From: Siderastrea radians | Taxonomy: Eukaryota > Cnidaria > Anthozoa > Scleractinia > Rhizangiidae | DNA length: 64,000 nt | Assembly (NCBI GenBank): GCA_964017195.1 | Contig: OZ024890.1 | Span: 23,311,201-23,375,200, forward strand | Reading direction: 5' to 3' | Part shown: piece after piece, positions 27,065-36,248 of the stretch | Position numbering within the stretch: the stretch's first letter is position 1 | Layout: every line of letters begins with the position of its first letter | Notes under the pieces: model-generated | What the model was told of the DNA's origin: nothing | Seen by the model: only the letters and a program-made list of their open reading frames with translations | The model's database searches: none | Program-made: the position numbers and the translations under genes

Positions 27065-27680
27065 TTAACCCTATTTTGCCTGGGGTTTTATTGAGTTTCT
27101 GAGCCTGACGGGGGGCAAAAGTCTCCCCCCCCCCTCCCCGTCCATAGATCTCGAAAAGTATTCACGCTCCTGTGATGAAACTTGGTACGTTTTTAGCACG
27201 ACATTAGCTTAACAGATTGGGTTTATGAGGTGTCGATTATTACGTTTCATGACGTCACAATGACGTCACAAAGCAGTCATTTTCATTTTTGAGCCGCCAT
27301 CTTGAATCCCGAGCATGCAGTCATTTAGTTGACAATGACGACATCGAAAAATATATGAATTTGTTATAAGAAACATACTTAATCAAAACAAGCACAAAAA
27401 AGTAAAGGATTATCTTCTTCTTACAAACAAAGGGGAAAAAACTGAAAAAAAGACTGAAAAGAGAGAAGAAAGTCAAAACACCTCCTGAGTAGACGGTGCT
27501 ATGGAAACGTCAATCATCGCAGACACGTCATTCACACAGAAAAATTTTCTCTGATAAATTTCAGGAAAAGTCACGAGATTTGGTGATTATTTGTCCAGCC
27601 GTTTAAAAGTTATAATTCGTCAAAGTCAGCGCGGGCGCAATTTGCCCCCCCCCCCCCCCCCCAAGGCTAAATGGGGTTAA
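27065..27680. mobile_element. TTAA-flanked MITE, piggyBac-like ends
   Basis: A 608-bp element lies between two TTAA sites (27,065 and 27,677). Its ends are CCCTATTTTGCC and the complement of CCCCATTTAGCC. TTAA target sites and CCC termini are typical of piggyBac-type non-autonomous elements. A related partial copy lies at 46,703-47,193. The interior is non-coding. Confidence 0.65.
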
Positions 27681-28726
27681 GAAATCAAGCACTACGAAAC
27701 AGTTTAAAAATTTAAATTCGCTGCCAAGTGATTTTTCTCGACCGTTTTTCGCGAGGACGAAACTTTCAGCTCAGTTTGTTGTTGAGTGTTCATTGACCAT
27801 AGTTGGTCGCAGCAGGTATGTGAGCTGATAGCCTAGCTCCGTTCAACCAATCAAAATTCTAGAAATCCAATATACCTAGTCCAGTTTTTGCTTACTTAAC
27901 CTGCATGCAAACACTCGAGGGAGTTTGCAACAATTCCAAAATCTATGCAGGTGAACGTACCCGCTGAGTATTTTCAAATTTTTCCAAACTCCCTGAAGTA
28001 CACGTGATTGCATCAGGCTTTGTGAGGACAAAGCGGCAATGTTCTATTTCTTAATAAAATAGTACGGCCAAAGAAATGTTTCGTGGCGTGATGCCCGTTT
28101 TACACTGACCACCTCGTTTAGAACTGTTCGGCAACGAACGTTAGGGCGAACGTTATATGCGCTTTTTATTTTATGCGCGTAGAATGCAAAATTAAAATTT
28201 TTAAAATTCCAAAGAAGAGAAACGACAGACTAGAATTGCGTATTTTACAATAAATTCTGTCCGCAATCTTTATTATGAGCCTCACGGAACAGCTACTCTC
28301 GAGCTCGACTGGCCAATTACCAGTATTTTCACATTTAAGCAGCACTCATGCCTCAATTATTTTAATTCACGGCCCGAAACGACCCTATTAAGCGTTACCC
28401 TACTTACTATAATTCATTCGAGCAGATTTTCCAAGTTGTTTTTCCATTTTCAGGTGACCTTGGGGCTCTACAATAACAACATGTATTGTGGGTATAATTG
28501 AAATCCCCTTCCTACTGAAACCATCAAAAGCTGTTATTAAGTAAGCTTTGCGCTCTACCGATAAACTGGTATTAAACACACATTTCCTTCCGTTCATTCC
28601 TTAAACAAGTCATGTTCCTATCACGTTAATTCAGCGTGTTTGCAGCCGGCTTTCTCACGGCGTGCTTAGTGGACTGATATTAGTATCTCAAAGCAACATG
28701 TTCAACAGAAATGGAATTATAATCTA

Positions 28727-28893
28727 ATGTATTTTGTAATGTTTTGGTATGTAACTGAAGTATGTAGGAATGTATTCATAAGATTGTGTTAATGATTTAG
28801 TTGTTTATTAATCCTGTGGGATTCGTTTGGTTATTTAAGAGATTGTAAGTTATGCAGAAACCATTCGAAGGCATCTCTTTATACTTGCTTTTA
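28727..28893 (+). repeat. Split direct repeat A1
   Basis: A 167-bp left terminus matching A2 at 33,095-33,261 without a visible difference. It contains an in-frame ATG upstream of gag, which A2 also carries. Confidence 0.85.
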
Positions 28894-28896
28894 GTG

Positions 28897-29685
28897 ATGT
28901 CCGATTCCGAACAGCACGATATTCCTCGTGATTCCCAAAGTACTACGCCTCCTGAACATGAGGATTCCTTGTCTAATGCCGAAACCCTTCGGTTATTTTC
29001 ACAATTGTTAGACTCTAAGCTTGATCAGAAGTTCACTTCTTTCAAGCGCGAACTTGAAGAGAAAGACAACCTTACACAGAGCCAGCTAAAGAAGCTGAAA
29101 ACTGAGACGAAAGCTTCGAGTACCTTTAATTATAAAGGTAACAGAGTACAGTTCGAGTTTAATCTCAACGTCCTCGACCAAATCGAGACGGCCTCTAAGA
29201 ACCTTCGCGCAGGGAAAGTCTCTTCTGCAACTTCCGATCTCGAAGAAGCAAAGAAGCTCATCGATAAGCGCAACAAACTTGTGCGTTTCGCCGACAAGAG
29301 CCCCGCAGGTTGGACTGCTGTTGAAGAGTATGAGTCCGACGAACTCGCCGACGATTCAGAAGACGAGAAAAAGCTCCGTTCAGCCGAGAAGAGGGCGCTG
29401 TCGAAGATTCGTGAAAAGAAAAGAAAATTTCAACCTGCCCGTCCCAGAGCTCCGCAGCGTGAGTCAGCAACGGAAACCCAAACTTCTTTCTCGGTTGCTC
29501 CTGCTCAGCATTCTTTCAATCTTCAACAGCCCTTTCGCCATCAGTCCTTTCGTGCAAGACAACCAGTTACCGCTGACAAATGTTTCAGCTGCGGCCAACG
29601 CGGACATTGGGCAAATTCCTCAGTTTGTCCCAGTCGCAACAACCTCACTCGAAACCCACCGAGCACCAAACCAACAAACGGATGA
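28897..29685 (+). CDS. Gag-like protein of the YR retrotransposon
   Basis: Predicted nucleocapsid-type protein of 262 aa. The N-terminal part is acidic and polar, a lysine/glutamate-rich helical middle follows, and near the C-terminus is a zinc-knuckle-like CFSCGQRGHWANSSVC (C-x2-C-x4-H-x6-C, spacing wider than the usual CCHC knuckle). I chose the ATG at 28,897 because it is the first start beyond repeat A1; an in-frame ATG at 28,852 lies inside A1 and is possible. The frame is intact and overlaps the polymerase frame by about 400 bp in a different frame, which suggests frameshifting or a separate transcript. Confidence 0.7.
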   Translation: MSDSEQHDIPRDSQSTTPPEHEDSLSNAETLRLFSQLLDSKLDQKFTSFKRELEEKDNLTQSQLKKLKTETKASSTFNYKGNRVQFEFNLNVLDQIETASKNLRAGKVSSATSDLEEAKKLIDKRNKLVRFADKSPAGWTAVEEYESDELADDSEDEKKLRSAEKRALSKIREKKRKFQPARPRAPQRESATETQTSFSVAPAQHSFNLQQPFRHQSFRARQPVTADKCFSCGQRGHWANSSVCPSRNNLTRNPPSTKPTNG

Positions 29686-31783
29686 TGGGTCCAGGGACAA
29701 ATACGATGCTGCCTTAAAACGATTGGGACAAGATGAGTATCCTTTACCTGTATCTCCAGTGAATTCTCTGGGCGATTGTGACCCAGTTGACTTTTTCTAC
29801 CAATCGACTAGCGATCCTAATTTTCATGATTCTCCGGAAATTTGTCCGGATTATCAAGAGGACGTGCAGAACATTGCCGTTAAAGGTAGATTAAGGCGTA
29901 ATATTAGTTTCTGGGAGTATATAGGCGCTTCTTGGTTTATTCGCCAAACCATTTTGGAAGGCTACAAAATTCCTTTTTATTTTACACCTGCTCCTGCCAC
30001 CTTCGGTAATAATAAGTCTTCCTTGCAGCATGCGGATTTTGTTCACAAAGCAATTACTGATCTTTTAGCTGTTGGTTCTGTTGTGGAATGCTCGTCTCCA
30101 CCTTCAGTAATTAACCCTTTGTCTGTTTCCATTCAGTCTAACGGCAAGAAGAGGCTAATATTAGACCTCAGGTATCCTAATTCTTTTGTTAAAAAATTCA
30201 CAATTAAGTTTGAAGACGCTAAAACCATGCTCAATTCATTTATTGACCACTCCCAAAATTGGTTCTATTCATTTGACATTAAATCGGGATATCACCATAT
30301 TGATATCTTTCCTCCCGACCAAGACTTTTTGGGGTTTTCTTGGTCATTCAGTGGGGTAACCAGATATTTTAAGTTCACTGTTTTGCCATTTGGATTATCT
30401 ACTGGACCTTATATCTTTACTAAAGTTATGAGGCCTCTAGTTAAATATTGGCGCAGCCAGGCGTACAGGATAGTCGTTTACTTAGATGATGGCTTGGGGG
30501 TATGCCCAACATTCGCGTGTTGTCGTTTGGAGGCCTTAGCCGTTAAGTCAGATTTGTCTCGTGCCGGGTTTGTTCCCAATATGCTTAAGAGTGTTTGGTC
30601 CCCGGTGCAGTGCCTTAGATGGTTGGGTTATTTTTGGGATCTTAAGAAGAAATCGCTCTCGATCCCCAGTGACAAAATTGACAGGCTCTTTACATCAATA
30701 GATGACGCACTTTCCCACACCACTATGCCCGCTAGGCAATTAGCTTCTGTCACAGGCAGTATTATTTCTAATATGCTTGTTATTGGTAATCTTTGTAAGC
30801 TTATGACCAAAAACTTGCACAGGGCCTTGGATTGCAGAGCAGGGTGGGAGTCGTCTGTTATTTTGGATTTGCCATCTCGCAAGGAATTAATTTTCTGGCG
30901 GGAAAATTTACTTCGTCTTAATTCTAGGCCCCTTTCAGAGGATGTTCGCCCAGTTACTCGGATTGCGTATTCAGACGCTAGCTCTCTGGGCTGTGCCGCC
31001 TATTTATCTATGGATGATTTTCCTGTTGCACACAAGAACTGGGACCCACTGGAAATGAGTCAAAGCTCCACTTGGAGGGAACTTCATTGTGTTTATTTTG
31101 CCCTCCAAAGTTTCGCACTACGTTTGTCTAATAGTTCTGTTAAATGGTTCACTGATAATCAAGCAGTCCCTATTATTGTTGATTCGGGCAGCATGAAAGA
31201 AGAATTGCATAAATTATCTGTGGATATTTTCTATGTCACAAGGGATTATAATATCGACTTAGACGTCGAATGGATTCCTCGTTCCCTCAACGATAAAGCG
31301 GATTATCTTAGCAAAATCGTTGATTGCGACGACTGGAAAGTTAAGGATTGCTATTTTTACGCACTTACGTCCTACTGGGGACAGTGCTCAGTTGATTGTT
31401 TCGCTAGTTCCAAAAATTGCAAAGTTCCTAGGTTCTATTCTCGATTTTACAATCCGTATTGCCTAGGCGTGGATTCATTTGCTTTCAGCTGGGCTGGCGA
31501 GTTTTGCTGGTTAGTCCCTCCTGTCACACTGGTGACCAGAGTCATTCGCCATGTTTGCCTTTGCAAATGCAAAGGTATATTAGTCATTCCTTATTGGCCA
31601 TCCGCACCCTTTTGGCCTCTTCTGGTAGATTCTCAAGGGTCCTTTAATTTATTTGTTATCGATTACCTCTTCGTTGAGAACGGCAAAGATGTGTTCTTAC
31701 ATGGGTCCAATAAGAATGCTATTTTTGGATCGGAGAATTTTAGCACACCGGTGCTTTTTCTCTTGCTCGATGGAGCTCTGTGA
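29279..31783 (+). CDS. Reverse transcriptase / RNase H polyprotein of the YR retrotransposon
   Basis: Copies element RNA into DNA and removes template RNA. The open frame is intact for 834 codons. Only the part after about 29,690 looks like protein, since the start overlaps gag in another frame and no good ATG exists; translation probably comes by +1 frameshift or splicing. RT motifs include FDIKSGYHHI, LPFGLSTGP and YLDD (30,479-30,490). DIRS-type RNase H follows with YSDAS, WRELHC, FTDNQ and NDKADYLS supplying the acidic residues. The last ~120 residues, with SVDCFAS and a Pro-Pro motif, resemble the Dam-like methyltransferase tail of DIRS/PAT elements; that part is tentative. No stop interrupts the catalytic domains. 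Confidence 0.85.
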   Translation: MCVSPTRAPQVGLLLKSMSPTNSPTIQKTRKSSVQPRRGRCRRFVKRKENFNLPVPELRSVSQQRKPKLLSRLLLLSILSIFNSPFAISPFVQDNQLPLTNVSAAANADIGQIPQFVPVATTSLETHRAPNQQTDDGSRDKYDAALKRLGQDEYPLPVSPVNSLGDCDPVDFFYQSTSDPNFHDSPEICPDYQEDVQNIAVKGRLRRNISFWEYIGASWFIRQTILEGYKIPFYFTPAPATFGNNKSSLQHADFVHKAITDLLAVGSVVECSSPPSVINPLSVSIQSNGKKRLILDLRYPNSFVKKFTIKFEDAKTMLNSFIDHSQNWFYSFDIKSGYHHIDIFPPDQDFLGFSWSFSGVTRYFKFTVLPFGLSTGPYIFTKVMRPLVKYWRSQAYRIVVYLDDGLGVCPTFACCRLEALAVKSDLSRAGFVPNMLKSVWSPVQCLRWLGYFWDLKKKSLSIPSDKIDRLFTSIDDALSHTTMPARQLASVTGSIISNMLVIGNLCKLMTKNLHRALDCRAGWESSVILDLPSRKELIFWRENLLRLNSRPLSEDVRPVTRIAYSDASSLGCAAYLSMDDFPVAHKNWDPLEMSQSSTWRELHCVYFALQSFALRLSNSSVKWFTDNQAVPIIVDSGSMKEELHKLSVDIFYVTRDYNIDLDVEWIPRSLNDKADYLSKIVDCDDWKVKDCYFYALTSYWGQCSVDCFASSKNCKVPRFYSRFYNPYCLGVDSFAFSWAGEFCWLVPPVTLVTRVIRHVCLCKCKGILVIPYWPSAPFWPLLVDSQGSFNLFVIDYLFVENGKDVFLHGSNKNAIFGSENFSTPVLFLLLDGAL

Positions 31784-31937
31784 TCGGTTTGGCTAGAAGG
31801 CACTGGCCTTCTATGATGCTATAGAGGCACTGGCCTTTTGTTGGTGTGCAGCTATTCACACCGCCGTTTCACACGGCCATTTCACACATTTTGGAGTATT
31901 TATATGTTTATTTTCTTCCTTTGTTTTTTGTTTACAA

Positions 31938-32949
31938 GGTGGAAATGCATTTGCAGACAAAGTTGGTCGTCTTCTTGACCCCGAACTTCGGAGACTAGCA
32001 TCATGCCTGCCTGCCCGTGCGGTTGAGGCCAAAGCTTCTTCTACCACAGAGCGGTATTCAAGGGCTTTTCAGAAGTTCAGAGAATGGGCTTCCTGTCATC
32101 GTGAGATTACTCCTTTACCATCAGATGACATTTCAGTTGCTTTATATTTGGAATTTTTGCTCCAAAGTAATTGTTCAATTTCTGCTTTAGAGTCTGCCTG
32201 TTACGGCATTAGTTGGGCGCACAATTTGTACGGGTTTCCCACCCCTTGTAATTCAAGTTTAGTTTAAAATATTCTGGAAGCTGGGAAGAGGAAGTTGGCA
32301 AAACCCGTTTCTAAAAAAGAGCCTGTTACTCCTGTTATGATTTACGAATTGTGTATCACTGAAATTTGCAGGCCCTTCCGCCAGCCTTTCAGATTTGCGT
32401 TTAGCTGCTATTTGTGTTACCGCTTATGCTGCATTTCTCCGCTTTAATGAATTAGCTGCTTTGCGTTGCTGTGATGTTAAATTTTGCGATAACACCTTTG
32501 TCGAGATTACTATAGTCAAGAGTAAGACAGATCAGTACAGGGATGGTTCCAGAGTCTTATTAGCCAAGACGGGTTCTATATCCTGTCCTTTTGATTTGCT
32601 GGAAAGATATGTTTGCTCCGCTGGTCTGCAACTGTCTTCTACGTTACCCTTTTTCCGTGCCCTGTATTATCAAAAATCCAATTGTTCTTATAAGTTACGT
32701 TCTGAGGGTATGAGCTACACTAGGACTAGAGAGATTGTTTTGCATGCTTTTGCTGAGTTAGGTTATCCTAAGAGTATGTTTGGCTTGCATAGTCTTAGGG
32801 CTGGAGGTGCATCTGCTGCTGCTAATGCCGGTATCAGCGATCGCTTATTTAAGCGTCACGGCAGATGGAAATCTGACAGCGCTAAGGACGGCTATGTCAA
32901 AGACAAACTTGATTCTCTGTTATCCGTTTCTCGTAGTTTAGGTTGTTAA
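31938..32949 (+). pseudogene. Tyrosine recombinase of the retrotransposon, disrupted
   Basis: Integrase-type recombinase that would insert the circular DNA copy. An N-terminal core-binding part (frame from about 31,938) is followed by the catalytic domain in 32,371-32,949. Catalytic residues visible are the Arg of FLRFNELAAL, the HSLR pair, the GRW segment and the Tyr of DGYV. Two lesions separate the halves: an in-frame TAA at 32,265-32,267 and an apparent one-base insertion around 32,361-32,367, after which the frame becomes GPSASLSDLRLAA. A pyrimidine-rich CAAG at 31,935-31,938 could be a splice acceptor for the recombinase message. The catalytic part alone is intact. Confidence 0.75.
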
Positions 32950-32994
32950 GCATTAATTATTAGCTTTTCTCTTTCTTTATTTTTCGAACGCGAG

Positions 32995-33449
32995 CATCAA
33001 TAAACGAGATGCTCGCCCCTAGAACTGTGTGGTGTGTTTATTGAAGATTAATTACAAAATGTTTTATACTCGTTTCACAGTGATTAGAGTATAAATGTAT
33101 TTTGTAATGTTTTGGTATGTAACTGAAGTATGTAGGAATGTATTCATAAGATTGTGTTAATGATTTAGTTGTTTATTAATCCTGTGGGATTCGTTTGGTT
33201 ATTTAAGAGATTGTAAGTTATGCAGAAACCATTCGAAGGCATCTCTTTATACTTGCTTTTAATTTGTGTAACCTACTGTACTGTTTTCTGTATATTTGTA
33301 TACTTGTTAGCGTTCCGATTTGCAATTGTAACCTGTGTGTGCTCACGGACATCAATAAACGAGATGCTCGCCCCTAGAACTGTGTGGTGTGTTTATTGAA
33401 GATTAATTACAAAATGTTTTATACTCGTTTCACAGTGATTAGAGTATAA
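32995..33449 (+). repeat. Split direct repeats B1-A2 and B2
   Basis: B1 is 32,995-33,094, A2 is 33,095-33,261 with no gap, and B2 is 33,350-33,449. B1 and B2 are identical by eye over 100 bp. The B repeats include CGAGATGCTCGCCCC. These are the right-hand termini needed for recombination-mediated circle formation in this element class. Confidence 0.85.
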
Positions 33450-33829
33450 GTTAACCAGCCAGCCACCCATTGCTATAAAGATGAAACAAATAGTAAGTAC
33501 ACAGTGAGAAATTCTCAGAAAAAAATTCCGAGCCCCCAGTAGGAATCGAACCCACGACCTTCCAGTTACCAGTTGGATGCTCTAACCACTGAGCTATGGT
33601 GACTCATATGGTGAGCAGGCCGCAGGCCAGGGGTTAAGTCTCATGACATCGCATCTCGCGAGTACACTGGAACAACACTAAATTACCTGCATCTCGCAAG
33701 CACATTAAATAAGTGTTGTGTACACTTAGAGATTTAGTGAACCAGCCAGCCACCCATTGCTATAAAGATGAAACAAATAGTAAGTACACAGTAAGAAATT
33801 CTCGGAAAAAAATTCCGAGCCCCCAGTAG
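33450..33829 (-). repeat. tRNA-Thr-like SINE with duplicated 88-bp tail
   Basis: On the minus strand a tRNA-like head (about 33,525-33,602) has A box TAGCTCAGTGGTTAGAGC, a loop with anticodon GGT, and B box GGTTCGATTCC. The tail segment at 33,454-33,541 recurs almost unchanged at 33,742-33,829. This is probably one full SINE plus a truncated neighbour, since unit A lacks all of it. The acceptor stem has mismatches, so it is not a functional tRNA gene. Confidence 0.65.
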
Positions 33830-34904
33830 TTCCTCTCAAAATTTACTGACCTGAATAAAGAAATGACGTGACAATTGCCGAGGTCAGCAATGAGTTGTAA
33901 ACAATCAGTTTTGCGGTCAGTGTCAATTCCTTTTCGCATTGAGAACATTAATCCTTGAACAAAAAACTGAACAGCTTGCTTGAGCTGAAAAGAAAATAAG
34001 ATTTAGCCTTCTCAGGCAAACTGTTAACGTGATCTTTTTCCTTGAGAAGTTTTCCAGATAGCAGAGCAGAGAATTTTTCCCTTCTGGTTTTCTTATTTCT
34101 ATCTCGAAATCGAAAAGCATCGAAGCATTATTGACTTACATAATTAAAAGTGTGTACTTTTTTTTTTGGTTCGTCGTTTGTCGATAAATAAGAGGTATTT
34201 TTCTTTCTTCTTTTACCTTTTTAGATTTATTATATCTGTCATAAAAGTATTTGAAGAGTTTAAAATATAAATATTTTCGCAAATGACTCAGTAAATCACA
34301 CATAAGGCGGTGCATGATGCGATTACGACTCTGCAAAGCCGGTTAGAAAATAAACAAAAAGACGAGTCAGAAAAGCCGCGTTATGCAACGTCGCGTGCCC
34401 ACAATTAACCTCAAATTCTAAGGTCCTTAAAGAGACTGATGTATTTCGTATTATTCGGTGACACCTTTTCTTCGAAATAACAACTTCTTCACGAGAGAAT
34501 CTAGTGTTCTCAAAATTACCCATTAAACTGCGTAATGAATAAATTAATAATTATGGCGCCCAAGGCCATTGCATGACACGGGCGTACCGGAAGGGTTATT
34601 GCGTTGTGTTTTGCGTGTTTTTAGCAGGCAGACTATCAAGATACAGTGGCAAAGCACCTTTTTTATTTATTAATATACAGTGATGAAGCACTTTTTTATT
34701 TTCATCGTCTTTTTTCAATAAAAAATAAACGGACAACAGTTTTGTCAAATACGTTTTCAACTTGTGCTGGCTGAAATCAAGGTAATCAGAGTCCTATACT
34801 ATAATTCTTTAGTTGGTTCGCAACCAAACCGTTTTGAGCAATCGGCTATACCGGCCATATCCAGACTCTAAGTCAACCTTGAACTGACATCTCAAAGAGT
34901 TAAC

Positions 34905-36248
34905 TCTTTCCCGCCGAGAGTCTTATTTTTGGGACTTTTGCGACCCGGAGACATTGAACCACTTGTGACGTCATCATTTTTGACGTCACCAGATTGTTTT
35001 GATAAGCAGCTAACACAGCAAGGACAGATCCATCCATACGTATGCCCATTATGAATATCGACCAAATTCTGGCAGAGCTATGCCAGAAAAAACGTGTCCA
35101 ATTTTGGATGCAAAGATGGTGGTAAAATAGGCCAAGTCACCGGCCTAGTTGGCTTTGGTCAATGTTCGATTTCCAAGGTTTTAGAAGGGCCGAGGCCAAA
35201 ACTTTTCCTGTGGATAGAAAGGAGATAAAGGGTAGACGATAAAGAGAAAAGAAAGGGAGAGAAAAAGGAAAGCAAAAGAAGCGAGAAAAAATTGGAAATG
35301 AATCCACCAAAAAAACAGTCCAAATTTTAGCGTATGCGCATGCGTGAAAGCAAAATATTGTACAATTTACAACAGAAGCTGACTCAAAATTAAGCTAAAG
35401 TTTAAGAAAACGCTTTTGTAGCAAAGTTTAGTGGCATTTGGCAACACAGCACTTAAAAAACCGCTTTAACGGCAGAAAAAAATGCGGTTTTTTTTAGTAA
35501 AAAAGTTTCCGCGTAGTATGAAGCGACTAGACTGAAGCATCACAATTCCCCCCCTGGACGGGATGCTAGTCCTTGGCAGGGTTACCCCTAAAATTTTTGC
35601 TAGGATTCCCTAACAGTTAGCTCGTACCCACCTGGGTGGAGTAAAGTTTCTTGTCTAGGAAAACAACACGCGATACAATTGGCTATGGCCAGAGCCTAAA
35701 GCAATAGGCTTTATCATTTAATTCGATCGTACTTAATTTGATCGTACTTATATTCGACATTTTTTCACCTATCTTTTATGTTTATTATATTATAAATCAT
35801 TGAAAAGTACTTAAAAATATTTAAAAGTATACAAAAATAGTCAGAGTACTCCGAACCTTATTCTATGTGCTATGATTACACAATCAAATCACTTGCTTGT
35901 GCTTGTGACTCTCCGTGAAAAGCAGTCGGGTTTGAGAGCGCGGTGAAGATCGTTCCCTATCCAAGCAACTGACATAACTACGTAACTAATTTATGTTCCT
36001 TCTACACTTCGTCTGTGGACATGCTTAAACTTTTAGATACAACGTTTAGATGGGGGCATCTGTATTTCTGGTTATTTTTTCTCTGGTCGTCTCATGCCAC
36101 ATCAGTAGGATTCTCACCGTGTGCTGGCTTGTTACATGTTTAACACACTTAAAGCAAAGCTATCATTTTTCTCTTCCATTGTTGTAGCTATTACAGTTTA
36201 TAATGATAGCCTGTTCAGTCGCTGCTAGGGCCGTGACTTAGCTTATCT
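34905..36248. other. Repeat-like intergenic stretch, no gene seen
   Basis: Homology with unit A stops here at a TTAA. The stretch has a purine-rich segment near 35,210-35,300, a small hairpin AAAAAACCGC...GCGGTTTTTT near 35,456-35,498 and a direct repeat of ATCGTACTTA near 35,726-35,750. No open frame looks like protein. Confidence 0.45.

Larger units (their letters stand above)
26000..27885. mobile_element. Composite insertion in unit B
   Basis: Unit A is continuous here (about 12,020-12,110), so ~1.9 kb was inserted in B. The left end is a foldback of ~115 bp and the interior holds a separate TTAA-flanked MITE (27,065-27,680). The rest is non-coding with no recognisable protein. The termini of the whole insert are not clearly inverted repeats. 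Confidence 0.5.
28727..33449 (+). mobile_element. Tyrosine-recombinase retrotransposon with split direct repeats
   Basis: A 4,723-bp insert absent from unit A. Structure: A1 (28,727-28,893), gag, RT/RNase H, tyrosine recombinase, B1 (32,995-33,094) directly abutting A2 (33,095-33,261), 88 unique bases, then B2 (33,350-33,449). A1/A2 and B1/B2 look identical over 167 and 100 bp. This A1-ORFs-B1A2-B2 layout is the split-direct-repeat form of Ngaro- and PAT-type elements in the DIRS order. No target duplication is seen, as expected for YR elements. The repeat type fits either group; a possible methyltransferase-like tail on the polymerase favours PAT-like. It is an insertion in unit B after the segmental duplication. 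Confidence 0.88.
17448..34904. repeat. Segmental duplication, unit B
   Basis: This is the second copy of the P450-bearing unit, longer than A because of four insertions: 21,127-21,338, about 22,961-23,430, about 26,000-27,885 and 28,727-33,829. Unit A provides the empty site for each. Removing the inserts restores collinearity with A, for example AATCTA at 28,721-28,726 joins GTTCCTCT at 33,830. Confidence 0.85.

Noticed and set aside
27120..27670. Homopolymer C/G runs as a regulatory or recombination signal
   Set aside because: They lie within the ends of a MITE and vary in length between copies, so simple slippage explains them.
30628..30882. Minus-strand frame opposite the reverse transcriptase
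   Set aside because: Antisense shadow of a strongly supported polymerase frame.
33525..33602. Functional tRNA-Thr gene
   Set aside because: The acceptor stem and anticodon stem have mismatches and the sequence sits inside a repeated SINE-like unit absent from unit A.
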